A program made the translations under genes and the position numbers. From Macrotrachela quadricornifera (taxonomy: Eukaryota > Rotifera > Eurotatoria > Philodinida > Philodinidae): DNA of 64,000 bases. The notes under the pieces were generated by a model. That model saw only the letters and a program-made list of their open reading frames with translations. It ran no database searches and was not told where the DNA came from. Shown here piece by piece: positions 12,057-29,992 of this stretch (its first letter is position 1; each line of letters opens with the position of its first letter). The stretch lies in NCBI GenBank assembly GCA_022393335.1, contig JAJEKB010000362.1, forward strand, positions 38,167 to 102,166. Direction: 5' to 3'.

Positions 12057-14522
12057 TGAATTTTTTTTGTTTATTTATAAAGATTTTTATTAAACTAGCT
12101 AAATCAAAAGCATTTTTTTAATATTAGAATTTATTATCAAAAAAATATTCACTGATCAATAAGTAAGTCAAATACGAAATAATGGATCATTATATATAGA
12201 ATTATTTTGTTATGAATATCATTAAAAATTATTAATTTCATCAATATTAAAGAACAAACTATACATAATTGAGAAATTTTATTCTCTATTCCTTGATTAA
12301 TTTTAAAACAAAGAAACTTTTTAAAGTAATCTTGTATCTTCTTTGAACAAAACTTTTTCCAAAAAGTCAAAAAATTCAATTTAATTTTCAATATTATTTG
12401 TAAAATCGTATTAGATTTCTATCTAATTTTAGTAATATAAATAGAACATAATCGATAAGTATCATGGTATTAATTTCGAGTAATTTATCTGAATAAAAGC
12501 TGAGAAAAAAAAAACAAGGTTATTTTTGATGGCCAAACAGTGCAATATACATCAAAATCATTCATATGTACAGTCATCAATGTTTTTACATATACTTCAT
12601 AAAGAATGTCAATATAATCATATAGAACAATATTTTTAATGAGATTAATAAGTAATATTATTGGTAGATATATTTTCTATTTAGAATAATACATTATCGT
12701 TTTGTATGGTCTACTAGCAGACTATTATTACAATTCTCTCTAACAGTATTTCTTTTTGTTACTATGGTTCGGATATTATTTTATCCTTGCTTTTAGCTCT
12801 AATAATACTCATTTAATGAGAAGGAAAAAAATGATTTTGTTAATTGTCATGACTGAAATTATGGATATATACCCTATTTTTATTATTAATTTTTAAGCTG
12901 AATAATTTGTTTATATAGTCAATGGAAGCAGAAAAGGTGATAGAAGAAAATCTGTTAAATATTAATTAGTGTTTTGGTTTACATAATGAGTTTTCCTATC
13001 TTCTCATTCATCCATATAAATGAGACAAATCAATTATATATATTTGCGTTCGATTAAGACTGAATAGATTCTGATTTATTATGAATTTAATGTATTACTG
13101 ATTTATTTGCATAAAAAATGAATCAATAATATGTTTCTTTTTTTTTTTTGTATAAAACTAGTTCGTTCGAATATGTTGTTTTTTTCTACATATGTTTGAA
13201 CTAATTTCTCTTTGATTTGTCCTTATGTATTGTTCAATAATAATCATGACTAACTGATAAACAGATTAACCTCTAAATGATTACTACAAACTTTATGAAT
13301 AGTTCATTGAAAAGATGAATATTGCATGTAGACGTAATTTGTATAATCAATATACAAAATATTATAAATATGCAATATACATGTTTTTTTATTTGGTTAA
13401 ATGAGTTTTTGATTGATCCAAATAGATGAATCATCATTGTTAGCTTGCTTTGTATGTAATACCTCGAACTGTACACATAACGATTGACACCTCAATTTGT
13501 CGCACGCGATTATCGATATTGAAGGAAAAAATGAGTTGGACCTTCGTTTTCTATTGTATATATATATTCACGCAAATATAGTCAATCATATGCCTATTAG
13601 ATGAAAATAGACGATCGATCAAGGTTGTTGAATTGACGAAAGACTATGAGACCATTGATTACAAATATCTCATCGAAGAAGAAAAAAAAACCCAAAGATG
13701 AATGATCAATTGTACGAAAAAGACATTGGTATATATAAAGTACTTGTCTAATGTTGATAGTAGCATGTGATGATGATCAATCATTTTAAAAAAAAGTACG
13801 CGATTAAGACATGTCAACAACAACACTTGAATAAAGTGTCTTTTTAATTTCATCTGTCAGACCAATGCTTAATCTATTGGTAATGAGTAAGAAAGCAAAC
13901 ATAGTGATAGAAATAAATAATACTGACAAACTGACTTTCATCGAGCAGTAATAAACAGCCATATATTTCCATTAATAGGTCTGTCTTCGTTTGTTTTTCT
14001 CATTTAATATATTCTTATAGTACAGAAGCACAAGAAAAGAAATAACTATCATATAAAGAAAGACAAATGAATATTCTAAAGATTTTTCTGAATCTTATTG
14101 AAGAGTCTCATTGTCACATTAAATCATATACATAGAAGAGAAAAGAGAGAAAGAAAAAAAGAAAGAAAGAAAGAAAGTCAAAGACATACAGTTTCTCTTT
14201 CTTTCTTTCTTTCTTTCATTCTTATTCCTTTGCTTTTTCTTCATACAAGTATATCGATCGAACCAGGTGAGCATCATCCGCATGTCATTGATCCCATCAT
14301 ATCATATATATATATATATCATAAGCTATAATTCTGTTTATATCGCTAGTGTGTTCAACATTTATCATGATTAAATATCTTCGGTTTACTTTTTCGTTCG
14401 TTATATTAACCTTCTTGTAATATCTATTAAATCAAAAATGAATAAAGATATGATGCAACCGAAATGTCATTGATATTATGTATGAATAAAATTTTTAAAT
14501 GGAATAAATATTAAAATAAATC
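12057..14522. other. intergenic between NDUFAF3 and LRR gene
   Basis: About 2.5 kb of AT-rich sequence. Apart from the GAAA/TTTC inverted repeat listed separately and a short (AT)n run near 14308-14319, I see no supported feature. Open frames here are short and rich in Ile, Phe and Lys, as random AT-rich sequence gives. Confidence 0.4.
14136..14218. repeat. GAAA / TTTC inverted repeat
   Basis: A purine arm of mostly GAAA units (about 14136-14178) is followed after about 13 bases by a complementary arm of TTTC units (about 14191-14218). The two arms can pair into a long hairpin. Probably a microsatellite that inverted, or a slipped repeat. Confidence 0.7.
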
Positions 14523-17500
14523 ATGAATTATATAGTTATTATTTATTTTCTTGCAATATACATTCAAATAACAATTACATTTCAATATAATAATGATTAT
14601 AATGATGATGATGAAAAACAAGCTATATCTCAATCTTGTAAGTACTTTATTATATGTAATCATTAGGTTTTTTTTTACTAAAATTGTCAAATGAAATATT
14701 TTTAATTTACAGAAAAATTATTGATATCCCTCTATCATCATTACTAAATATTTCCGGAAGTAATATTGTTTCTATATATATATTGCATCATCTTTCTACG
14801 CCATTTTATGATTATTTATAGTAAAAAGGTTATTCGGGTCATTGAAGAGCATTATCTTTGAGTATATGTGAGACAAATCTGATGGTTATTCTTGATTACC
14901 CTCGTTTGTCTCTTTTTTGTTCTGTTAGTTTTACATTGTTTACATATATTGATGTATTGGAATGATTTCAAATCTGATAATATCAACCATACGGTTCCAA
15001 TCATTATTCATTTTCTCTGTATCAAGGACATTTACATTCTTTAACTGTACAAGGTTTAGATGACGATTATTTATTTTCTTTTTTGTCTTTATTCTTATTG
15101 TTTATTAATGATAGTTATACGAAGTGCTAGTAATATGTCCTCAACATCAATATGTGTATATACAAAAGAAAAAAAAAAGAAAGATAAGCTGATTTGTCAA
15201 TGTCAATGGATATATACGAGAAAACGATTGAAAGAATACGGCAACAATTGTCAATTAAGAGGAGAGAAAATAAAAGAAAACTAATGATAATGAAGATATA
15301 ATTAGTTCAAGGAATGATGTAAAAATTTGTTTAGTATATCGTTTCATCTTTTTTTTTAAAAAATTTGTGATAGTATTTTGTTTTTATATATTTAATATTT
15401 TGCCTTCTAATTACGCGTTTCAAAATATGTTACTGATAGTAATCACTGATTAAATGATTTCATCAAGGTAAACATCTATTTTTGAAAGAAAAAAAATATA
15501 TTTTTGTAATTAATTAAATATTTGTTTATCATATAGTAAATATGCAAATATTCATATGTTAGATAATGTGATCATAAATTTCATAATTTGATAAATACTG
15601 TGTAGAATTGATCTTAGTAGAAAAAGAAAAGAAATAATCAAATTCAAATTGACCTATTCAATTCTTTCGATATCTCCTCCCATTATAATAGTCTTTTATA
15701 TAACTATAATTCTTTGTGAACATCTATTGTATTTAAATGAAAAAAAAAAAGAAATGATTATTATATTCATATAAATTATTATTGCATAAATATTCAGATA
15801 TTTTGAACAATTAAATAAAGAATTTATTGTTCAAATTTAAATATTATAATGTTTTTCAATGCTCGATTAAACTGAGTTGAAAATAGATGCTTGTTTTTGA
15901 CGGTAGATAAACAAAACCTAGAAAAATACCTCTTTTAGTATTAAAAGTTATGCATAGACCTAATTATAGAAATTGCAATCTAACAGGCTATGATCATACT
16001 AAAACTAACAATAGATGCCACTTTCTGAATCAATTTAACTAAACACTTTATCCTCATTATAAGTTTTCAGTGATCAATTGGTCAATTTAGCATCGATTGA
16101 CAGAAAAAAAATATTCTCGTTATCAGATAGTTAAATTGAAGCTCATAGTTAATTGAGAAATTTCTATTAAAACTTTCTCGTCAAAATTTAATCAGATCTT
16201 AAGAAGATATATATGTCATAACAATGACTAGTTCATGTTAAACTTCCTTTCTTTTGTAAACTATGTTTTGATTAATCGTTTAAGTTTATTTAAAAACAAA
16301 GCTCTATACTATTAGATAAAAACTAAAATGATAAATGCTCTTTTAGAATTAAAAATTTGATATAATCAAAAAATGGCATTGCTTGCTGATCTACTGTTTG
16401 TATAAGTTATACGATTTTTAAAATTTTTTTTTGTTGCAACAATCGATTAGTTTGAATCATGTCTCAATACATAAGTCTAGCGATGATGAAACAGACATGG
16501 ATAACGATAAACACAGTGAGAGATTCTGTGGTTGAATATTAAAACTATTATAACCAGAAATTGTTGGTTTTCATCTGTTTCCATCAATATGGTAGACGAG
16601 TTGTTCTTTGCATTGTATCTGCGAATAGTCAAATGTATCAGAATTGGTAGTCTACAACAGTACTATCTTCACTGCGAGATTAAAAAACACTAATCAACAT
16701 ATAAACCATTTTCAGTCCATACAACAGAAATTTTGCCTCAAAAATAATAAAAATATCTGGTAAAGCTGCTACTGACAACTGTCTTCCTGAGAAAGAAATC
16801 CAATCATTGCTCCTTGGACAGTTCCTGGAAACATACTATCGATATAAATATATTCACATAATAATTTTTTTCAATTTTATTACTTGATCTAAGCATTAAG
16901 ACAAAATTCAAAAAGGTTGATCGATGCAACAAAAAAATCAAAACAATTTTACGATTTGTATAAGTAGTAGATGAGCAAGCACTGCCATTTTTCGATCATA
17001 TTTAATTTATAAAATTTTCAATTTCAGAAAAACATTTATTAACTTAGTTTTCTCTAGATAAATGTAGATCTTTGTTTGGACGATTTCTAGTTAAGATAAA
17101 GGTCAATTATTTTCGATTCGAGTTTACTGATAAGTACATAGAGTACAGGCTAATAAATATAATCTTCTCAGTATAGCAATGTGAATATGAGAAAGAAGAT
17201 CTTCTAGGTTATACACATTTGCAACAATTAACGTATCAAAAAGTCATTACCACTATCATTGGTTTTAATCAATCAAATATTTTGTATTGCCTCATGAATA
17301 GTTAAATGGTGACTGGTCGATTATCTGTCGGTTACCTTACTGTTTTTATTGTAGCATAAATCGCATACTAGTCTAATTAATACATATTTACAAGTAAAGC
17401 TCTATCTATATGAAGAAAATACGATAAATTAAGAAGAGTGTCTGTTACAGACGGAGTTAGAAAAACGTATCTATCTAGGAAGATTTGATTGTAATTAAAA

Positions 17501-18851
17501 ATTTTCTTAATTTTTTATAGTTATACCAAAATCTGAACCTATACACCGTTTAAGTGCATCAATATTAGATTCTTTATCTCAATCAAATATATCTTTAACA
17601 TCATTGTCATATACCGATCAAACAATTAATCTTGATGGTCTTGGTATAACTAATATAGAAGCAAATACATTTCTTAATTATCGTATGCCAATAACAACAA
17701 TAAATTTATCATCAAATTTTCTTTCTTATCTTCCAAATAATCTTTTTCAAGTATTTCGTTCTACACTTATTCATCTTAATTTACAACATAATCAATTTTA
17801 TTCATTACGAAAGAATCTTTTTTTACGTCGTCTTGAATACTTACGTACACTTGATTTAAGTAAAAATCAATTAAATGAATTATATAAAGAAGATTTTACT
17901 GGTCTTAGACGTTTAGAAACTTTAATATTACGTGAAAATAAATTAAATTATTTACCATATGCTATATTTAGTCGTTGTCGAACAATAACAACACTTGATC
18001 TATCTGATAATAATTTATCTATGATAGATTCAAGTGCATTTCGTTCATTATATCGTTTAAAAATACTTTTATTAAGTAATAATCCATTAGGACAACGTTC
18101 ATTAACAAATTATTTAATGGAACCATTAAAAAATCTTGAATATTTTGATCTTGAAAATACAAAATTAACTAATCTTCAACCATTTTTATTTATTTCAAAT
18201 AAACATCTTAAATCAATAAAATTACGACGAAATAATTTTCAAACAAAATTAACTAATTCATATTATACTTTACAACGAACATTTTGTCATGCAAATTCAT
18301 TAATTGAAATTGATCTTGTTAGTACACATATACATTCACTTGATGTTTGTACATATGATCAAATTCCATCATTACGTCGTCTTTATTTAATGAATAATCC
18401 ACTTAATTGTAATTGTGATTTATTTTATTTAAAATATGGTGATATCTATCGGGCTTTATTAACTGATGGACATGGAATTGATCGTTTACATACAGATATT
18501 GATGCATATCTTGATCGATGGATATCAAGACCAGAATTACGTCGTCGTTTAGAAAACTCATATGCACGTGGTGATTTTCATCGATTACCAATTGAATTAT
18601 CATTATTTGCACGTTGTGCAACACCAAAACAATGGTCTGGACGTGAAATAGGAAATATAACAGGAATATTTCGACAATGTCAACATCGATGGTTAAATAT
18701 TGAACAAGAATGTCAAAATTATTGTCATTTAGACAATAAAATTCAAACATTTACATTAATAAATAACAGTAATTCATTGAATTCTATTCGACTAAATTTA
18801 TTTTTTATCCATTTGTATTTAATTCTGTTAATAGTTTATCTTTATCTTTGA
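14523..18851 (+). CDS. secreted leucine-rich-repeat protein, probably membrane-anchored
   Basis: Exon 1 (14523-14637) encodes a signal peptide (MNYIVIIYFLAIYIQITITF) and an acidic stretch. A 2,883-bp intron (14638-17520) leads in phase 1 to exon 2 (17521-18851); together 481 residues. Exon 2 has about nine LRRs of the typical extracellular 24-residue type (for example LEYLRTLDLSKNQLNELYKEDFTGL), then an LRRCT cap starting NPLNCNCDLFYLKYG with further cysteines at FARC, FRQC, EQEC and NYC. The last about 20 residues are hydrophobic and end at the stop codon with no cytoplasmic tail, which suggests a GPI-anchor signal more than a type I transmembrane segment (inference). No TIR or kinase domain is present, so it is not a Toll receptor. 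Probably a cell-surface adhesion or ligand-binding protein. Confidence 0.85.
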
Positions 18852-19441
18852 TTTGTTTGTATTTTTAATCAATTTCCGGTGATATTTTTTTCGATAGTAT
18901 TTATTACTATTTATTATTTTTTATTACTATATAGTAGTTTGATAAATATAATGTTGTATTCAATTAAAAACAAAAATTATTTCATTAATTTAATTTTTAA
19001 ATTGAATTTATTGTTACTGATGGTAAGAAAAACCATATATTCATCAATTTTATCGAATATATTGATAGTATTAATAATAGATTGTAGTTGATTAATAGCA
19101 TTACGATAATACTAATCGTTTACATCATTGATATTTAAATCCAGTTCGATAAGAATAAAGTTCTGAGTTCAGTAAACATCATTTCTGAGTTGATCAGTGA
19201 TGAGACAGATGATGTTATTGTAGTTACATGTTTAAAATAAGTAGATTTTTATCCAGTATATATTCTATAGATTATTAAAAATTATTCTTGAACTAATATA
19301 TTAGGCGCCATTATTTGAAAGATGAAAATCGAATTTTGATAATTAATTATAATAGTTTTGTTGAAAATTTCTTAAAATCTAATATAATTATTCAATATTA
19401 TTTCTTACTTATATATTTATTTAAAATAAACTTCTAACATT
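18852..19441. other. intergenic between LRR gene and small membrane protein gene
   Basis: AT-rich 590 bp with no supported gene. An open frame at 18879-19091 is almost all Ile, Leu, Tyr and Phe and looks like chance. Confidence 0.4.
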
Positions 19442-20295
19442 ATGCATTTTCCATTTATCTATCAATTCGTTCTTATAGTTTTACTTACTAGTTTTTATTG
19501 GTTAGTTTATGGTGATACTAATGCGAATCGAACGAAAAATATTTCAAATGATTTTAATGCTCATTACTTGTCGACATTCACAAATGATAAAAATAATGAA
19601 ATATATAAAAGACCTTTTAATCTTACGGTACGTATGATTGGTTTTGGCATAGATCGTTCTGATGATGACGAAAATAACAAACAACAAAAATTGGTCAATA
19701 AAAATTTGTCAATGACAAATAATAGAATGCCTTTGTTATCATTGAACCAAGTTTTAAATTATTCTGAAAATGAGAAAATGAAAGAATTACAGAAAAATAC
19801 TCGACTTTTACTTTTATCATTAATGATTCGTATACTATTAGAACGAATTGCTGAATGTGCTAATACAATTCAAAAATCTTATAAGGTTCGAATAAGTTTT
19901 CTTTTTTCAATGAAATATTTAATTGATTTATTTTTTTTCAAAGGTTATAAATAAATCAAATATAAAGAAAGAATTGAAAAATAAACATCATCAATTTTAT
20001 GTAACTATTAAAGAGTTAAAAAATATTTTTGATAATGATTTTAAACCAGAAAACATTCTGATTATTACAATCACTATTCTAAGTTTGGCCATTTTTTTAT
20101 TTACTACATTTCTGTAAGTGTTTTCTTTCAACTCAATTTACTCCAAACTTAAATAAAATATTAACTTATATTTCTATTTTACTCAGAACCATACGTCGTT
20201 TACGACATACTCGCAATAAATTTAATAAAATTCGAACGGACTCATTGCCTATCAAAAGTAAAAAAGATCATGAAGAAACTATAAAACTACTTTAG
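19442..20295 (+). CDS. uncharacterised single-pass membrane protein
   Basis: Three exons (19442-19885, 19944-20113, 20187-20295) join in phase to 240 residues. There is an N-terminal signal peptide (FVLIVLLTSFYWLVYG), an Asn-rich presumed lumenal or extracellular region with several N-x-S/T sites, a short helical part (LLLLSLMIRILLERIAECANTIQKSYK), and one strong transmembrane segment (about residues 183-205, ILIITITILSLAIFLFTTFL). A basic cytoplasmic tail follows (TIRRLRHTRNKFNKIR). I recognise no family. It follows the LRR gene on the same strand after 590 bp, too far to claim an operon. Confidence 0.7.
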
Positions 20296-22536
20296 TAAAT
20301 TAGGTTTATTTTTCGAAGATGTTTATTTGTATGTCGAAAATATTCTTTTTTTATATTTATTATTATATCATCATGTGTTTGTCTTTATATATCGAATAAA
20401 TAAATATTAATCTTATTCCAATGCCCGTTCGAGTAGGAATTATTCGAAATATGGCATACAGTAAAATCAAAATTTATTATTTTCGCAAAAAGAAATATCC
20501 GTACAATCATACCCAACCGCGAAAAGTTTCTAATCTTTAAAATGAAGACATGTACAGAAGTAAGATCAAAAATATAGAATTAAATTAAGAAATAAGAGGG
20601 ATAGACAGCACATAGAAACATAAAACACAAAGCAAACAATAAGAAGAATGGTAAAAATGCTGCATTGCAATATGGCAATCTAAATTGAAGAAATAAATTT
20701 ATTGCATAAGTGTAAAAAACGCTCGTTATTTATCATGGACTAAAAATAGTATTATCACCACTAACTGATATTAATTGTATAGGAGTATTATTAAGTCGAA
20801 AAATCTTGCACATCATAAGTGAGAAAAAAAGTAATACTGATTTCTCTGGAAGATTCTGAATCCTATTTCCTATTTCTAATTAACATCAAGTATCTTTGTG
20901 TGTTCCTCTTCTGCTTATACGTTTTTTTGACCTCTCTATTTTGTAGTGCATGTCTCTTCTTTTTTTGATATATGGTGCTTTAGACAATGACACAGATCAT
21001 ATTGTGTTATTTATGCAAAAGGAAATAGGAAAGATAATTAGAAATATACATTTTTTTTCTGTGCGCATCATCTTGAATAAAAAAAACTTTTTATATCTTT
21101 CCTTTCCAAAATACGAAAGATCACGGCACTGTTGTTTTCATCTTAGTCATTTACATGATACTCAAAATTTTCCCATTCTTATTTTAGAAGTATTTCTCAA
21201 ACCATTTACTATTAATACCTTATGTTTTCGTACTCATTCCTTTATAATTTTTCAAATTGAATAGTCCATTAAACTAGTATATGGACTCATGATTAACCAC
21301 TGGTTCAATCTTATATTCTTTCAGATAAGTAATTGTTCCTGTAACTGTGTGATTTCGTGCACTGTCTTTATGAAGATTTAATCTCTTTTCCTAAGTCACG
21401 ATTCGTTCGTTCGTTCTCTATAATAGCTGGATATAATCGATCTATTAGTCTTTTCTTATAACATTTTGCATGAATAACATCACGAATAATACACAAAGTA
21501 GTACAAATATTAATATGACATCTTGCATTCAATTAATGAAATTGTTAGGTTTCCTTTATTTATGTACAATGTAATACAATCAACAACTGCCGGTGTTGCT
21601 ATATCAGAGTAACAATAAAAATTTGATTTTTAAGTACGTAGCAAGCATGGTTGGCGCTGTTTTTCGATTTGAAATGCAATACGGCTGATGGTACTTCTTA
21701 GTGCATTTAAATTCATTTTCAATAAATTTTATTAGATCTGGGAATATCAACACTTTTTCGTCAAAATATATTGGAAGATAACTTTGATATTAACAGTTTT
21801 TTACTACGAAGCATTTCTTATGTCTACAGTTTGATTACGTTATTTTTAATAGTTTTTGTGTCTTTTGCTGCATTTATGCAAAAATCCTATCGAATTATAA
21901 GGTTTTTCTTTGATTTATTTCACACCTTGTTCAAAAATTTGATAAAATCCAAGAAATACTGAGAAGAAACTACTGCACGTACATATTTCAGCAATTATTA
22001 ACTGAATAATAATTAAAGTTGCTTTGGATAGAAGATATTCATCACATTTCCTCGCACAGAAGTTATCAGACAAAATGGATTTGAATCTACATTTTTGTAC
22101 TAGTGAAAGATCAAATTTGTATGAAAATTATTACATAGTTCGATTGAGTAATCGATATTCTAACCAATTGTATCAAAATAAGAAACTTTCGATGTTTTAT
22201 TTAAATGCAGCAAGCGACACAAGACTAATAAAAATAATTCGATCAACCTATGAAATATAAATATCATGACAGTATTTACACTGTTAGGAATCATGAGATT
22301 TGTATGAGATGCCAAAGAAAAAGAAATGAAACAGTCCATATCCTAACAAAATTTTTGGTAAACCTAAAAAACGCCAATATTTTGTCAAAAAAACAGCGAC
22401 CTCTACCTCCTTCACGTATCAATGGTATAATATAGTTTGTCCAATTTTGTTTTTTTGAGAGGAAAAACACCTATTATCCATTTGAAGTGCATATAATGTT
22501 GTTGTTCTTGTTTATTTTTCTGATTTATATTCTCTA
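20296..22536. other. intergenic, no supported gene
   Basis: About 2.2 kb. Two adjoining open frames (22024-22260, 22250-22435) are less biased than the surroundings but match no family, do not splice together obviously and do not connect to the next gene. I treat them as unsupported. Confidence 0.35.
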
Positions 22537-24987
22537 ATGACATCCATATCGAATATATATTCATATAAAGATCTATCCTTATGTGTTTATATTGGTAATA
22601 CAATATCAATTGATGATGAAGTCTTATTAAAGTATTGTTCATATTATGGAAAAATTAATATATGTTCATTTAAAAATGAAAAATTTTGTGATTTTCATAT
22701 AATTGAATTTTCTAATTATGATCAATTACAAAAATTTCTTAATGTAAATATTCATGAAATTAATCGAATAAAACTTGATATAAAATTATATAAACATATA
22801 TTAATTAATGATGATATATTAAATCTTGATCGTAAATTTTTTATTGGACCAATATTAAATTCAAATGATATAAATATAATTGAACAATTTTATAAAACAA
22901 TTGATCCAACATTACGTTATGTTTTATCAAAACAAGATAAAGAAAAATATTTATTAGTTGAATTTAAAACTCGACAAACAATTTTAACAATATTTAATAA
23001 ACAAACAATACCAATAACAAATGAAAATAGAAAATTTTCTATTCGTAAACCAATACATCCAAAACAATTTTTAAATAAAATAATATCAATAAAGAATAAA
23101 CGAAATCAAATATATATTCATGGATTAACAGATAATATGACTGAAACAATATTAATGTAAAATAATAAACAAAAAAAAAATCATATTTTCTTTATATTTA
23201 TTTATTTATTTTTAGTGAGTATTTTCATAAATATGCACCTGTTATTGGTTGTCATATATTTTTAAATCATTCAAAATATGCTATTATGGAGTTTAATGAT
23301 GAAAAAACTGTTAGGAAAATTCTTGATATGTCTCATAAATGTTCACAAGAAAAAAATCTTTCATTAAGAAAAGCACGTCAAAATCTTGCTTCATTATTAT
23401 CTTCTAATGATAATAATGAAAGTAATGATGATGATGATGATGAAATACAATCACCAATTATATCTAAATCTTCAACTCAAATATCTAATCTTACTTCATT
23501 ACGAATACAAAATCAATCACCTTTATATGTATTGCCAACAATTCCTCAAGAAAATTTTCAACAACAATCATTATCATCTATAAAACCTGCATCATCTCCT
23601 ATTATTATAGAATCTACGCATATTTCCACTCCAGAGTAAGTATGACTGTTTTTTGCTAAGAAAGAGAAGATTTTCAATTTGAAATACAAAGAAATTCTTC
23701 ATTCCTATATTCAATAAATCATTAATTTACGATTAATAAAATAATTTTACAAGTGAAAATATTAAAAAAAATCAATATTAATTATATTCATACCTTTCTT
23801 ATAAGTATATCATAATCAAATTAGTAAAAATCTAAAGATATTCGGACTGTCGTCATAGTTAATAACGAATTTAATTTTCAAACAAAATCATACTTTTAAA
23901 TTTTGATATGAAATTTCATCAACATGAAGGTCTCAATTAGACTAACTTGTAGAAAAAATGTCAGAAGGTTAGAACAAAATCCTTTTGAAATATGAATAGT
24001 CCAAAAATATCTATATTTCGAAGAGTCTAGGATTGGAGAGAAAATATATAAGTATCCTAAAATGTTTTAACAGATATATACATAGTACAAAATTGTCTCA
24101 TGAAGAAGAGGAATAAAAACTGTTTTCCATTGCCTTTCTACGCATTAATCTTTGCAATGCCACGTAATACAAATATTTTTTTATTTGGTAAAATCGGCAT
24201 TTTCTAATGACAAAACGGTTCTATGAGAAATATCAATTCAGTATTTATTTTAAAAGCGCATGTCGCCAAAGGCAATAGCTTTTTAAAGTCGTATCAAAAA
24301 GGAAGTCTACAAAAATGTATTAATTGCCTATTTTTCAAAATTTTCATTTGTTGGGACGTATAGCTCCCTCCTACTTTCGCAGCCGCTGTTCATATCTCAT
24401 ATTTGTTCTACAAGCTAATCGAATTGAAGTTTCTATGTAAGCTAGATTATAGATCAAAATTTAAAAATTAAACTTCTGCTAAAAAAAATTTGCTAAAAAG
24501 TTTGATATCTAAACATCTATCTTTGTTTTTATTTTTCTATGAAAATAGTAATAATGAATCAGGTTGGGCATCACCACCACGAACTGTGATTAGCCATTGT
24601 CCTTCTATCGATCAGCCATCAAATCGATCATCACCAAAACCATTTATTACTACCACAAATATTAATACAGACTCAACAAATCGATTAACAACTATTGATA
24701 CAGATATTAAACCAATTAAAAAAATACAATCAAGTAATATTTTACAATTTTTCGAACAATGTCAAAATGAACTTAATCAAATACAGGATGAATATATGTC
24801 AAAATTTGCTAAAGATCGAAAAACTATTGATCAAGAAATAGATTTATTAATAGATGAAGAACGACAAACATTTGATAAACTACATCGATATATAAATGAT
24901 CAGCGAAGACGTGTTAAAAAACGTAATAATAATAATAATAATAATAATCCTAAACGAAAGTATAGTTCATCCTCTTCAACTGATTAA
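22537..24987 (+). CDS. uncharacterised protein with three RRM-like domains
   Basis: Exons 22537-23156, 23216-23635 and 24549-24987 join in phase to 492 residues. Three RRM-like units can be seen. The first has LCVYIGN (RNP2-like) and DFHIIEFSN. The second has RKFFIGPI and YLLVEFKT. The third is split by intron 1, with QIYIHGLTDNMTETIL (RNP2) and YAIMEFND (RNP1). After this come an acidic Asp run, a Ser/Pro-rich linker and a C-terminal helical, coiled-coil-like part (NILQFFEQCQNELNQIQDEY) ending in poly-Asn and a basic KRNNN...PKRK tail that could be a nuclear signal. Aromatic positions of RNP1 are poorly kept, so RNA binding by each unit is uncertain. The layout recalls paraspeckle-type DBHS proteins only loosely; I do not assign it. 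Confidence 0.75.
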
Positions 24988-25500
24988 TATATAGTAAAAA
25001 AATTTGTTTTTCTATTTGCCTTTGTGATAAATTTATTTTGCTTTTTTCGTTTTTTGTCTGATAATTATTGTTTATATATATGATTTCTATTTTTTTTTGT
25101 CGAATATTGAAAAAGTTTTTTTTTTTTTTGTTTTTCCTGGCAACTAGAACTATGTGTATTATTTTCATATGGTAACAAAAAAAAGTGAAAGTTTTTTTGT
25201 TTTTCATTTTCAGATGTATTTTAATGAATATTTTTATTTTTCTGGCTTTATTGTACCATATACGAGCTATTTAAATTCGATCTATATGTATAAATTTTAA
25301 GATATTACATCGAATCTTATGTGTGTGATATTATATTTAAGAAAAGTTATAATTTTAATTCGTTCTTTCTGTCGATAGGTGACGTCAGTCACAAAAAATA
25401 TTGCATCAGCTACACAATAGTCATACGAGTGATAACCAGCAGGATTATTTAAATGATAAAATATGGATAAATATTTTATTTTATATTCAGTTTTTTAGAT
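24988..25500. promoter_or_regulatory. intergenic upstream of QARS with acceptor-like site
   Basis: 513 bp, T-rich just after the RRM gene. The last bases before the QARS ATG read TTCAGTTTTTTAG (AG at 25497-25498), a good splice acceptor 2 bp from the ATG. No upstream donor with a coding exon is apparent, so it is a candidate trans-splice site. Confidence 0.45.
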
Positions 25501-29861
<4,361 letters not shown>

Positions 29862-29961
29862 AAAATAAAAATATTTTATTTAATGATTAAAAAAAACATC
29901 GTTTTTTTGTTATAATTATTTTTGTTTTAAAAATAAAACATCTAACAAGATTTTTATGGAC

Positions 29962-29989
29962 GAATTTCTTTTTTTTTTTGTTTTTCCAG
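29962..29989 (+). promoter_or_regulatory. candidate spliced-leader acceptor downstream of QARS
   Basis: A long pyrimidine tract ending TTTTTCCAG, 3 bp before the next ATG (29993) and about 100 bp after the QARS stop. It has the same layout as the sites before AMSH and NDUFAF3. Confidence 0.5.
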
Positions 29990-29992
29990 ATA

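Noticed and set aside
14098..14331. 77-codon open frame with Lys/Glu and Ser/Phe runs
   Set aside because: It is a translation of the GAAA/TTTC inverted repeat.
18403..18750. 115-codon minus-strand frame over the LRR gene
   Set aside because: It is the antisense shadow of the LRRCT coding sequence, rich in Ile, Asp, Val and His from reversed codons.
22024..22435. Two adjoining open frames of 78 and 61 codons upstream of the RRM gene
   Set aside because: They overlap in different frames, have no family likeness and no splice link to the RRM gene; likely chance in AT-rich DNA.
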